From Bacillota bacterium (GTDB lineage Bacteria; Bacillota; UBA4882; UBA8346), in the NCBI GenBank assembly GCA_023435225.1, contig JAEYRX010000003.1, positions 1-49,569 on the forward strand: 49,569 bases of DNA, written 5' to 3'. Shown piece after piece: positions 24,251 to 33,153 of this stretch (position 1 is its first letter; every line of letters starts with the position of its first letter). The notes below the pieces were generated by a model, which did no database searches, was not told the origin of the DNA, and saw nothing but the letters and a program-made list of their open reading frames with translations. The position numbers and the translations under genes are program-made.

Positions 24251-25720
24251 TCAGTTAGATTTAAAAACCGGCTTTATAAGAGGTTTACCAAGCTTACCGG
24301 TTAACCTGTTAAATTGTGGATAAATATTCCAACCTCGTTTATACTGAAGGTTTTCCATATAATATAAAAGTAACTCTTGATTCCATTGCATTTCCAACTT
24401 ATCCAAACTTTTCTTCAATATCATTATATTACTAGACAAATCCAAATCATCGGTGGTTAGTCTATCACGCAGAAGTGTAAAGGGGTTTTCCTCGGGAGGA
24501 TTCCAGCCCGGCAAAATTGGGTAAGTAGCAAGATAATCCTGATTCAGAGTTTCGGCAAAAGCCGAAAATCCCTTGATTTTAGGAGGGTTTTTTCTAAATC
24601 TCCCACTCACTTTGGGATCAGGATCAATACACTTACCCTGTTCATATATTTTGGCTCTAATCTCATAACGGCTAAACCATTTAACAACTTCCCACGCTTC
24701 CAGTTTATGTCGGCTTTGACCATTAATACACCAAAAACCATTCAACATCATTGCTCGGGATTTGCCATGAAATTTTCCGTCATATGTGGGTATTGGTCCT
24801 ACTCCCCAGTCGCATTTAGCCGGAAATTGGTCGGTTAAAACACCAATATCCCAAAACTCTCCCATAAACATTCCGATTCGCCCTTCGGCAAATTGCGCTC
24901 TTAAGGCCTCATTTGTTAAGGTAACCGAACCAGGGAAAAGGGATCCGGCTTTTTGTAACTTTAGCAACAACTCAAAGACCCGGAAAAATCCCTGTATGGC
25001 CCAACGCCCATTCTTCCAATCCCAGTAAGCAGCTTCTCCATTTGCTTCCGCCCATTGACTGGGCATCCACTCAAAAGGCCAGGTTTCCGCAGCACAATAT
25101 GCAAATCCATAAGCTTTTCCTTGACAATTATCACTGATTAAACGGGCTATCTCTTCTACCTCATCGTATGAACGCGGGGGCTTATCAGGATCACGACCTA
25201 TTTTTCTAAAAAGATCCCGGTTATAAATCAGCCTAGAGTTGACAACCTGAGTCGGAATTGCATATACTTTCCCCTGATAGGTGGTTAATCCTTCAATCCA
25301 ATACCAGGATGGCCATTGTGATTTCCATTTTTTAAAGCCGGGCAAATTGTCAAAAGTAATCCGGGCTTTCTCTTTAATAGGATCGGCATAACCAATATCA
25401 AGTCCGCTGCTGTATAAATCGGGCCCTTGATTATTTTTTTGCGCTTCCTGAAAAAGATGTTGAGAATCATCACCAACAATTCTTAATGATAAATAAATTC
25501 CTTTTTTATGTCCGACTTTTTCATTAAATTCCCTAACAAACTCTTTTGTTAAATCAGCCATATGCCGTTGATGAGTCCAAAGTACTAACCTGACAATAGG
25601 CTTTGCTTCTGAATGCAAAGAAAATATAAATGAAAATATTAAAACGATTAGTAAAAGACTAGAATAACGAAATATTTTCAATAAATTACATTTTTTTAGC
25701 CGGATAAAGTAATGGCTCAT
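24251..25720 (-). CDS. Second ABC sugar solute-binding protein (family 1)
   Basis: Large binding protein of about 489 residues. A hydrophobic signal or anchor helix ends near SEA-KP, with no lipobox Cys. VRLVLWTHQRH, a GPDLYSSG segment, and WIEGLTTYQGKVYAIPTQVVNSRLIYNRDLF match the MalE/UgpB-type family. It is longer than SBP1 and follows malG-type permease after 147 bp, directly before the response regulator. It may serve as sensor component rather than transporter subunit; this is inference. ATG 25720 is chosen; the frame also has GTG at 25732 without better context. Confidence 0.85.
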   Translation of the reverse strand: MSHYFIRLKKCNLLKIFRYSSLLLIVLIFSFIFSLHSEAKPIVRLVLWTHQRHMADLTKEFVREFNEKVGHKKGIYLSLRIVGDDSQHLFQEAQKNNQGPDLYSSGLDIGYADPIKEKARITFDNLPGFKKWKSQWPSWYWIEGLTTYQGKVYAIPTQVVNSRLIYNRDLFRKIGRDPDKPPRSYDEVEEIARLISDNCQGKAYGFAYCAAETWPFEWMPSQWAEANGEAAYWDWKNGRWAIQGFFRVFELLLKLQKAGSLFPGSVTLTNEALRAQFAEGRIGMFMGEFWDIGVLTDQFPAKCDWGVGPIPTYDGKFHGKSRAMMLNGFWCINGQSRHKLEAWEVVKWFSRYEIRAKIYEQGKCIDPDPKVSGRFRKNPPKIKGFSAFAETLNQDYLATYPILPGWNPPEENPFTLLRDRLTTDDLDLSSNIMILKKSLDKLEMQWNQELLLYYMENLQYKRGWNIYPQFNRLTGKLGKPLIKPVFKSN

Positions 25721-25867
25721 GGTTCCACTCACTCTCTTTTTTATTTCCGAAGGGCTTGTTTTCCCGTTTCACCATATTTAAATATACCCAAATTATTCTT
25801 GTCTTTACCCTTTTTCCCTGCAATTAATTTAAAAATAGAATCAAATGGTAAAATTATGAGAAGTGCT

Positions 25868-26755
25868 TTAGCCTTTAATTCCGCCACTTAGACCTTCAAT
25901 AAATTGCCGTTGGAATATTAGGAAAAAAGCCAGTGGGATAATTACTGCAATAAATCCGGTAGCCACAATTACATCATATCTGGGGTTAACAGTAAAACTA
26001 TTTATTAATTGCAACTTAAGTGTAAGTGGATAAATAGTTTCAGTCTTTAAAAGAATAATAGGGATAAGGAAATCATTCCAAATGGTACGAAACTGAATTA
26101 TTGCTAGTGCAGCCAAAGCCGGCTTGGATAACGGTAAAATTATATGCCACCATATTTGCAGCTTATTGGCTCCATCCATAGAAGCGCTCTCCATTAGAGA
26201 CATGGGAATAGTGATAATATACTGGCGCATAAGGAAGAAGCCATATGCCGATGCTGCATACATTAAAACCAAACCACCCAAGTTGTCGGTTAGACCTAAT
26301 ATCCGGAAGACACGGTAAAGTGGAGCCATCATGGTTTGATTTGGCAGCATCATTGTAGCGATAATTATTAAAAATAACAAGTTTTTACCGGGGAATCGCA
26401 TACAGGCAAAGGCATAGGCAGCTAAAGACACTACCAATAAAGTGCCTATTATTCCAAGTATAGCCAATGAAGCCGAGTTAAATAGAGCCAGAGGAACTCC
26501 CAAATGGATAGCATCGATAAATGATTTTAAACTATAACTACTAAATACTTGCCAGATCGGTTTTTGGAATATTGGTGGCGGTACTGCAAAAATCTCCACC
26601 GGTGGTCTGAATGAGACATCAAATAACCATAATAAAGGAGCTAAATAGAACAAACCTATCCCACATAAGATAATATAGCCTAACGTTTTCCAAATCCGTT
26701 TAGGGTCATGTTTCTTTTCTTCTAATGTAACTAACGAATAAATCGACTCATTCAT
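25868..26755 (-). CDS. ABC sugar transporter permease, MalG type
   Basis: 295 residues with six predicted helices. The inner-membrane EAA loop is ESASMDGANKLQIWWHIILPLSKP, the contact point for the ATPase. It is the second permease of a carbohydrate-uptake (CUT1) transporter. GGAGGGATAAAAA precedes the ATG. The stop of the MalF-type gene lies 23 bp upstream. Confidence 0.92.
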   Translation of the reverse strand: MNESIYSLVTLEEKKHDPKRIWKTLGYIILCGIGLFYLAPLLWLFDVSFRPPVEIFAVPPPIFQKPIWQVFSSYSLKSFIDAIHLGVPLALFNSASLAILGIIGTLLVVSLAAYAFACMRFPGKNLLFLIIIATMMLPNQTMMAPLYRVFRILGLTDNLGGLVLMYAASAYGFFLMRQYIITIPMSLMESASMDGANKLQIWWHIILPLSKPALAALAIIQFRTIWNDFLIPIILLKTETIYPLTLKLQLINSFTVNPRYDVIVATGFIAVIIPLAFFLIFQRQFIEGLSGGIKG

Positions 26756-26778
26756 TTTTTATCCCTCCGTTTCAGCTA

Positions 26779-27717
26779 TTATTCGTTTGATTCACCGAGA
26801 CCTACCATTCGAATTTGAGCCAGGCTGAAAATAAGAACAATGACGAAAAGGACCCAACTTGCAGCTGTAGCAAAGCCCAATCTGAACTGCTGTGAAAATC
26901 CCTGCCAATATATAAAACAAACAGCTGTCTGAGCAACGCGGCCTGGGCCATACCCCCCATTATCGAACATCAAAAATGGGTACTCAAATTGCATTAAGCA
27001 ACCGATTCCCGAGGTAACCATTACAAAGATAAAAGCCGGGCGCATCATCGGCATAACAATTGAACGCAAAATTCTTGCCGGAGAAGCCCCGTCCAGCTTA
27101 GCGCTTTCATAAATACTGGTATCAATTGTCTGTAGTTGTGCTAAAAAATAAACCATCGTATACCCGGTCCATTGCCAAAAGGCAGCCATTACCATCAGAG
27201 GAATACAAAGCTCAGCCGTATGTATCCAATCCAGATTATTGGGTAAGTGTAACAATCCGAGAAACCAATTGATCGCTCCTACATCTTTATTGGATAACAT
27301 GCGCCACATTAAGGCCACCAGTACTGAATTGATTAGTACCGGAAAGAAGAAGGAAGCCCTTAAAACTCCCCTTAAACGTTGGGTTACATTATTTAAGATA
27401 TAAGCCAAAATGAAGGCTACCGGAATCTGAGTGATGAAACAACCGAACAAAAAATAAAAAGTGTGAAGCAAAGATTTTAGAAAATCCTCATTATGAAATA
27501 ACTCTATAAAATTAGCTAATCCTACCCAGTCCCCGGGATTAATCCCCTGGGCATCGGTTAAGCTCATCTTAGCGCCGATAAAATAGGGATAAAAAGTAAA
27601 AGTACAAAGTAGAAGCACTAACGGTGCAATAAAGAGATAAGGCGTATATGAACTCAGTTTTCCCCAATGAAACGCCTCTTTAGGGTCTCTCTGACGGGTT
27701 AGTGTGTTAATACTCAC
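26779..27717 (-). CDS. ABC sugar transporter permease, MalF type
   Basis: About 312 residues with six helices. The EAA loop is YESAKLDGASPARILRSIVMP. It pairs with the MalG-type subunit to form the membrane channel. I use GTG 27717, placed 8 nt after AAGGAG; a GTG three codons earlier (27726) overlaps that binding site. The gap to SBP1 holds a strong hairpin. Confidence 0.9.
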   Translation of the reverse strand: MSINTLTRQRDPKEAFHWGKLSSYTPYLFIAPLVLLLCTFTFYPYFIGAKMSLTDAQGINPGDWVGLANFIELFHNEDFLKSLLHTFYFLFGCFITQIPVAFILAYILNNVTQRLRGVLRASFFFPVLINSVLVALMWRMLSNKDVGAINWFLGLLHLPNNLDWIHTAELCIPLMVMAAFWQWTGYTMVYFLAQLQTIDTSIYESAKLDGASPARILRSIVMPMMRPAFIFVMVTSGIGCLMQFEYPFLMFDNGGYGPGRVAQTAVCFIYWQGFSQQFRLGFATAASWVLFVIVLIFSLAQIRMVGLGESNE

Positions 27718-27868
27718 TCCAGTCACTCCTTTATAAAAAATAAGTTCATAATATTTATATAACTTAAGGAATATTAAACGGATTACCTATTTATTAATCT
27801 TAAATTTCTATATAATACAAATTTTTTTCGTAATAAATTGATTATAAACAAATGTTATTGATAAGTAA

Positions 27869-27902
27869 TGGGAAGCTGAAAATATTAGTTTTCAGCTTCC
27901 CA
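27869..27902 (-). promoter_or_regulatory. Intercistronic stem-loop between SBP1 and permease genes
   Basis: A perfect 14-bp stem (27869-27882 with 27889-27902) with a six-base loop begins 25 nt after the SBP1 stop. No U-run follows, so it is more likely an RNA-stabilising or partial-attenuation hairpin. Such hairpins are known after malE-type genes, where they raise binding-protein yield over permeases. Confidence 0.75.
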
Positions 27903-27926
27903 ATATTTCAGAAAATATGTTTTAAA

Positions 27927-29213
27927 TTATTTCAAGCGTTTCATTACAAGCGCTTGAGCTTGTTTTAATCCTTCCTCAATGGAAACTTTACCATTTTGGA
28001 TATTAGGGTATACGCTGTTAAAATCAGTGTTTACAGCATCCCAGAAAACGTCGCCGACGTTAATAACCGGTAAGCTTTTCGCCGATTCGATCATTACCAG
28101 ACCAAGTTTCTGCCCTCCAAAGTGCGCATCGGGAGTATTAAAGGCAGGATTGTTCCATTGGCTACTGATCGGTGGGATCATTTGGGTAAGCGGGAAACGG
28201 TATTTGAAGAAACCAAGCTCATCATATTGCATGTACTCAATGAGTTTATATAAGGGATCAGGATTCTTGGCCAATTTGTTGATGGCTAAGAAAGTACCGC
28301 CCCAAGCAGAACCTTTGGTTCCACCTTTTTTATATACCGGGAGGTTACGTACTTTGAATTGATACTTTCCTTGGTCAGCAGCTGCATAAGATTGACTTAC
28401 CCACCAGTCAGGCGAGCAGTAAGAAGCCAAAGTGCCAGATGCTAATAAATTAGCGAACCCTCCCCAATCCCAAGCGCAAAATACACCACTATTGTACCAT
28501 TTAACCCATTGGTTGACGAATGCTTTAAATTCAGGATTTTCAAAATTAGGATTACCGTTCTTATCGAGGACTTGAGAACCTGTTTGTTGCCAAATCATCC
28601 ACATGGTATCCGATAAACCGGCGCTTTGGGTCGGTAACGCATAATGAACCGGTTTGCCGTCTTTCTTTTCAGCAGTTAATTTTTGAGCTGCCTCAAAGAA
28701 TTCTTCCCAGGTCTCAATGGTTGCCATATCAACGCCTACTGATTTCCAGATAGTATCATTATATACGAATGCTACTGCGTTAACGTCATGCGGCAAACCA
28801 TAAACGTGATTACCATATACTTCCCAGCAGGCCCGGCCAGGTAGAACTTGTTTATATACTTCTGATTTTTTAACATATTTATCAAGTGGTAATACAAAAC
28901 ATTTCTTCGGGTCGGCGTTCAGGATCTGGTTTAATTCAACTCTCCATTCCAAGATGTCCGGATAACCTTTACCATCCATCATGGTTGCCTGAAGCTTTTG
29001 GACGAAACCTTGTTCAGGAACTTGAACGATTTGCAAATTAATGTTGAACTTCTTGTCGATATCAGCTTTCCGGGCTTTCCACTCTTCGATATTATTTGCT
29101 GCATATGACCAGAAAGTAACTTTTCTAGGAGCAGCTAAACCAGTAACTGATAATGCGCTAACCACTAAAGTAATAATTAGAATGGCAATTAATAATTTAC
29201 TTTTGTGTGACAT
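27927..29213 (-). CDS. ABC sugar solute-binding protein (family 1), SBP1
   Basis: 428 residues with a Sec signal peptide (helix 8-24) and predicted cleavage near GLA-AP. No lipobox Cys is present. The mature protein starts with KVTFWSY and continues with DILEWRVELNQIL and YGLPHDVNAVAFVYNDTIW, which match CUT1 binding proteins. It precedes the two permeases, and the intervening hairpin probably boosts its level. No ATPase gene is found nearby, so a shared MsiK-like ATPase elsewhere is likely. The ligand is unknown. Confidence 0.9.
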   Translation of the reverse strand: MSHKSKLLIAILIITLVVSALSVTGLAAPRKVTFWSYAANNIEEWKARKADIDKKFNINLQIVQVPEQGFVQKLQATMMDGKGYPDILEWRVELNQILNADPKKCFVLPLDKYVKKSEVYKQVLPGRACWEVYGNHVYGLPHDVNAVAFVYNDTIWKSVGVDMATIETWEEFFEAAQKLTAEKKDGKPVHYALPTQSAGLSDTMWMIWQQTGSQVLDKNGNPNFENPEFKAFVNQWVKWYNSGVFCAWDWGGFANLLASGTLASYCSPDWWVSQSYAAADQGKYQFKVRNLPVYKKGGTKGSAWGGTFLAINKLAKNPDPLYKLIEYMQYDELGFFKYRFPLTQMIPPISSQWNNPAFNTPDAHFGGQKLGLVMIESAKSLPVINVGDVFWDAVNTDFNSVYPNIQNGKVSIEEGLKQAQALVMKRLK

Positions 29214-29695
29214 TTAGTTAATTCCTCCTCTTTTTTGATATAAAACTTAAGTGGGATAATATTCAATGTTTTCTTTTTTCATTCATACAAGAGTTCTCCA
29301 TTAAATTGAAGATTACACCAGTTCCCACTATGTCCGGGCACTTTTGTATGAATTCGGAGTGCGATTCCACTTTCGCTTTTGACATCTCCTTTTCAAAAAT
29401 TTATTAAGCGTTACCATGGGATACCAATATTTGTCTCCAATAATTACTTAGTATTTTAGTTAGTATTTTTATCCCGGTATCTCATGCTTAGCTTCAAGAA
29501 ATATGGCGGAGGACAGTTATTCATACTTATTTGAGTATGTCTAAACAAGGAAACTAGGGAGGAATCCTTTCTGAAGCTCCGCCAAGCTTAATCTATTACG
29601 ACCGGATTAAATCGGTAAACCTTCCGTAACGTTTATATTTGAGCTTTTAACCAAATTTAAAAAAATTTTAACTTTATATTAATTATCCCAATAAA
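29214..29695 (-). promoter_or_regulatory. Long leader upstream of SBP1
   Basis: About 480 nt without a gene separate the kinase terminator from SBP1. ATTCATACAA (29281-29290) and TTGTATGAAT (29344-29353) form a 10-bp inverted pair. Downstream on the minus strand GGAGGAATTAACTAA serves as the ribosome binding region. GGCGGA (29504-29509) and TCCGCC (29578-29583) lie farther up and could close another stem. No known riboswitch is recognised. It probably contains the promoter and response-regulator sites. Confidence 0.45.
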
Positions 29696-29736
29696 TAAAA
29701 AAAACGCCTAGGATGATATTTCCTAAGCGTTTTTAA
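29696..29736 (-). terminator. Terminator after the histidine kinase gene
   Basis: On the minus strand AAAACGCTTAGGA pairs with TCCTAGGCGTTTT, with one mismatch or wobble, and a run of T follows. It separates the kinase transcript from the transporter operon. Confidence 0.85.
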
Positions 29737-29746
29737 GCTTTTTTAG

Positions 29747-31303
29747 TTAAATATTGGTATTTTTGTCCGGTTTTTCTCGACATCTAAGGATAATCTCAAT
29801 TGTTGTCCCTATACCTGGTTGACTCCGGATATTGATATAACCTCGGTGCATTTTTATTACCCGGTGACAATAAGTCAACCCAAGACCCCAATTATTTTTA
29901 GTTGGTTTGGTAGTAAAAAACGGTCGAAAGATCCGATGTAAGTTTTCTTTGGAAATCCCGGTACCATTATCGGAGATCCTGATGAAACTCCATTCATACT
30001 CGCGTCCTATCTCAATTGTAATTCTGGAAACAAAACCGGTTGTCTTTTTCTCGGTCAAGGCATCAGATGCATTTTGTAGCAGATTCTCCAAAACCGTGAT
30101 CAAATGTTCACGATCTCCCCAGACATAAACATCATCCTGGTATTCATAAATAAATGTGATGCCTTCCAAACGTTTCTCACAACGTTTCCGGGCTGCTTCT
30201 ATTAATTCTTTCAAATTTAACCACCGTGGATTTACTTGAAGCCTTTGGGCTTGAATATGTAATACATCCAACCTTACCAGCGCTTCCCGACAAACATCCT
30301 GGGCCCATTTAATCTGGATCCGGGCTTTGTCCACTTGTTCGTCTTTAATTAATTCCATACATGAAGATGCCATTTCCATCGCCATCTGAACTCCTAAAAA
30401 CCGGTTTTTAAAGGAATGTAAAGCCATTCTTACTGCTTGATTGGCTACATTAATCTGCTGCTCCAGTTCTTTAATACCGATTCGTCGGGTTCCCAGAAAG
30501 CCATATCTAATAATCGACAACATAACAGCTATAACTGCAATAAAAGTTGCAAACGGAATAATACGCAAGTAAGTGTTGTCAAAAAGCGGATATCCTCTAC
30601 CAAGTGGCAATAATGTTGTTGCCATGGTATGCGCATTTAAAACGCTTCCCCGGCCAAAACAAAAGACTATCATAAACAGCATACTAAGTATAGTATTACC
30701 GACCCCTACAAAAACCGCCTGGATTCTTTTTTGTAAAATTGTACAATAAAAAAATAATCTAAATATCTTAAAAATGGCAAACGATAAAGAGATCCCAATT
30801 ATTAACAACATCATTTTATCTGTGAAGATTAGTTTGTGTTCCCAGTTTAAGCGGGCTTGCGGATAAGCAATCATAAAAGTTCCTTCTTTGTATAATTCAA
30901 AAAGATGGAACGGTTCATAATACCAAAGCCAGAAAAAAATAAAAATCAGAAACAGATAAATTACAAAGTAATCCTTCCAACTCCGCTGTTCAACCGTATA
31001 AACAAATGCAAAGCCAAAAACTGCAACTGTAAATCCCACCGCATTCCAGAGACGAAACCGCATAAAATCGTATAAAGAAAGCCGTTCCAAGATACTCCAT
31101 GCCCAAACAGGCTGATCCAACGGCAAATCCAGAAAACCTTCCAACCGGTAATTCCCAAACCTGGGCACCAAACCTACCAATCCTACAATACAACAACCAA
31201 AGGTAAATAGGATTAACCCAAGCCATATTGCTTGATAACCACGTAATCCCCTGGCCATTAAGAACAAAGCAAACACCAAGAAGAACATTGCGATAAAAAG
31301 CAA
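29747..31303 (-). CDS. Membrane histidine kinase
   Basis: The N-terminal half carries about seven membrane helices (near 2-17, 24-45, 87-104, 112-128, 163-182, 196-216 and 248-270) with little outside the membrane. The phospho-acceptor is His296 in ALHSFKN. The ATPase domain has VLENLLQNASDAL (N box), ISDNGTGIS (G1) and GLGLTYCHRVI (G2). The start is TTG, seven bases after AAGGAGG. The cognate regulator is probably the NarL-type gene at 23533. The transporter operon lies between them. The multi-helix sensor may read membrane or transporter state rather than bind ligand. Confidence 0.9.
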   Translation of the reverse strand: MLFIAMFFLVFALFLMARGLRGYQAIWLGLILFTFGCCIVGLVGLVPRFGNYRLEGFLDLPLDQPVWAWSILERLSLYDFMRFRLWNAVGFTVAVFGFAFVYTVEQRSWKDYFVIYLFLIFIFFWLWYYEPFHLFELYKEGTFMIAYPQARLNWEHKLIFTDKMMLLIIGISLSFAIFKIFRLFFYCTILQKRIQAVFVGVGNTILSMLFMIVFCFGRGSVLNAHTMATTLLPLGRGYPLFDNTYLRIIPFATFIAVIAVMLSIIRYGFLGTRRIGIKELEQQINVANQAVRMALHSFKNRFLGVQMAMEMASSCMELIKDEQVDKARIQIKWAQDVCREALVRLDVLHIQAQRLQVNPRWLNLKELIEAARKRCEKRLEGITFIYEYQDDVYVWGDREHLITVLENLLQNASDALTEKKTTGFVSRITIEIGREYEWSFIRISDNGTGISKENLHRIFRPFFTTKPTKNNWGLGLTYCHRVIKMHRGYINIRSQPGIGTTIEIILRCREKPDKNTNI

Positions 31304-31432
31304 ATTGGAGCCTCCTTTTGTTTTTCCGGTTTGGTTATAAAAATCCTTAAAAAATAAACATAAATTTATGGTACAATTTTACTATAAACTCTTGATATTC
31401 AAAAGGGAATTTTTAACACAAGGAGAGATGTT

Positions 31433-32011
31433 ATGAAAGTAATTGCCTTTAATGGAAGCCCTCGCAAAAACGGAAATACCGTTTCATTGATTAATACCGT
31501 ATTCAAGAAACTGGCGGAACACGGGATCGAAACGGAACTGGTTCATTTAACCGGCCAACCTGTGCGTGGTTGCACCGCTTGTATGCAATGCCGGAATAAT
31601 CAAAATATGAAATGTTCAATCGATAGCGATATTATTAACCAATGTTTGACAAAGATGATTGCCGCCGATGGAATCATCATTGCTTCTCCAACTTACTTCG
31701 CCAATGTAACCACTGAAATTAAAGCTCTAATCGATCGTTGCGGTTATGTCACCCGTGGTAACGGAAATCCTTTAAAGCGAAAGGTAGGAGCTGCAGTTGT
31801 AGCGGTCCGTCGGGCCGGAGCCATTAATGTTTTCAATGCAATAAACGATTTCTTTTTAATAAATGAGATGATTGTTCCGGGTTCCAGCTATTGGAATATC
31901 GGTTTAGGCCGGGAAATCGGCGATGTTGATTCGGATGCAGAAGGAATAAAAACTATGGAAAACCTGGGCGAAGATATGGCTTGGCTGCTTGAGAAAGTGA
32001 ATCAAAATTAG
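31433..32011 (+). CDS. Iron-sulfur flavoprotein / NADPH-dependent FMN reductase family
   Basis: Flavodoxin-fold protein of 192 residues. FNGSPRKNGNT (6-16) binds the FMN phosphate. Cys47, Cys50, Cys53 and Cys61 form a compact CX2CX2CX7C cluster like that of archaeal and clostridial iron-sulfur flavoproteins. SPTYFANVT (about 86-94) contacts FMN. It likely transfers electrons in the anaerobic cytoplasm. AAGGAGAGATGTT precedes the ATG. It is divergent from the kinase and single. Confidence 0.88.
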   Translation: MKVIAFNGSPRKNGNTVSLINTVFKKLAEHGIETELVHLTGQPVRGCTACMQCRNNQNMKCSIDSDIINQCLTKMIAADGIIIASPTYFANVTTEIKALIDRCGYVTRGNGNPLKRKVGAAVVAVRRAGAINVFNAINDFFLINEMIVPGSSYWNIGLGREIGDVDSDAEGIKTMENLGEDMAWLLEKVNQN

Positions 32012-32014
32012 AAG

Positions 32015-32170
32015 TTTAGGCTAAAGGCTAGAGGCGATAGGCGAAAGCAAAAAGGCAATAGAAGATTGGCAAAAGAAACATACAAGAAAATTTTTTTACT
32101 AATAGCCAATAACTAATGAACTAATAACTAATCCCTAATCTCCTGACTTTCGCCTATTGCCTTTCGCCTA
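32015..32170. repeat. Inverted repeat with GCCTTTC/GCCTATT heptamers
   Basis: The left side has AGGCTAAAGGCTAGAGGCGA and TAGGCGAAAGCAAAAAGGCAA. The right side has CTTTCGCCTATTGCC and TTTCGCCTAA at seven-base steps, complementary to the left. The centre (32101-32145) carries AACTAAT-type units also seen at 18.4 kb. It fills the gap between the convergent flavoprotein and fabG genes. Confidence 0.75.
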
Positions 32171-32171
32171 A

Positions 32172-32927
32172 TTAATTCATCACCATTCCGCCGTCAACGT
32201 TCAGTACTTGTCCGGTAATATAGCCGGCCCGGTTAGAAACCAGGAATAGAACCGCATCAGCCACATCTTCCGGTTTGCCGGGGATATTCATGGGGATCTG
32301 GGCTAATAATTTGTTGGTAGCTTCTTCCGGAAGTACATGAGTCATATCTGATTGGATAAAGCCGGGAGCGATAGCATTAACTGTTACACCACGTTCAGCA
32401 AGCTCTCTGGCGCTTGTTTTAGTTAATCCGATTAAGCCGGCCTTGGAAGCAGAGTAATTAGCTTGTCCAATATTACCGATTAACCCTGATACACTGGCAA
32501 TATTAATAATCCGGCCTGAGTTTTGTTTCAACATTTGTTTAGAGACTAACTTAGTACAGATAAAAGCTCCGGTCAGATTAATCCTTAAGACTAGATCCCA
32601 ATCATCCTGTTTCATCATCATCATTCGGAAATCCCGGGTAATTCCGGCATTATTAACCAGGATATCTATTCTGGAGAACTTAGCCACAATTGCTTTTACC
32701 ACTTCTTTGGTGGATTCCTCGGAAGCCACATCATGCTTAAAAGCAACCGTTTCAACCCCATATTTTGAATCAATCTCTGCCGCTGTTGTCTTCGCCATCT
32801 CTTCATTAATATCGGTAATAACAATATTTGCTTTTTCAGCTGCCAACCTTTCTGCTATTGCCCGTCCCAATCCCCGGGCGCTACCAGTGATAAATGCGAC
32901 TTTACCTGCAAGTCCTAAATCAGCCAT
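32172..32927 (-). CDS. fabG: 3-oxoacyl-ACP reductase-type short-chain dehydrogenase
   Basis: 251 residues of the classical SDR family. TGSARGLG (14-21) binds NADP(H), NNAG is near 90, Ser near 139 and YSASK near 153 give the catalytic set. TGQVLNVDGGMVM at the C-terminus is typical of FabG. It is the reductive step of fatty-acid elongation if true FabG, or acetoacetyl-CoA reductase otherwise. No fab cluster is here, so the role is less certain than the family. AGGTGGG precedes the ATG. Confidence 0.85.
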   Translation of the reverse strand: MADLGLAGKVAFITGSARGLGRAIAERLAAEKANIVITDINEEMAKTTAAEIDSKYGVETVAFKHDVASEESTKEVVKAIVAKFSRIDILVNNAGITRDFRMMMMKQDDWDLVLRINLTGAFICTKLVSKQMLKQNSGRIINIASVSGLIGNIGQANYSASKAGLIGLTKTSARELAERGVTVNAIAPGFIQSDMTHVLPEEATNKLLAQIPMNIPGKPEDVADAVLFLVSNRAGYITGQVLNVDGGMVMN

Positions 32928-33013
32928 GTAAAACCCACCTTTTTACAAATTTTTCACAAAACCAACTTTTAAACTATAGCCTAATTACCAACTGATTGTC
33001 AAGTAAGTCGGAA

Positions 33014-33153
33014 GAGAACATCAACAGGTAACAGGGACTAGTAAAACAAATTTTCTGCTAAGTCTGTACTGTTGCCGTTGCCTTTCAGCTAATCAAACTA
33101 GTCAGAAAATTAAATTCTTGCGGTTTTTAATTGACAATTCTCAATTGTCAATT
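33014..33153. repeat. AACAGG/TGTTGCC repeat and AATTGACAATT palindrome
   Basis: CAACAGGTAACAGGGA (33022-33037) opposes CTGTTGCCGTTGCC (about 33069-33082). AATTGACAATT (33129-33139) and AATTGTCAATT (33143-33153) are a perfect 11-bp palindrome using the TCAATTG unit. Its right end overlaps the racemase gene, and the TGA stop at 33148-33150 lies inside the palindrome. Confidence 0.7.
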
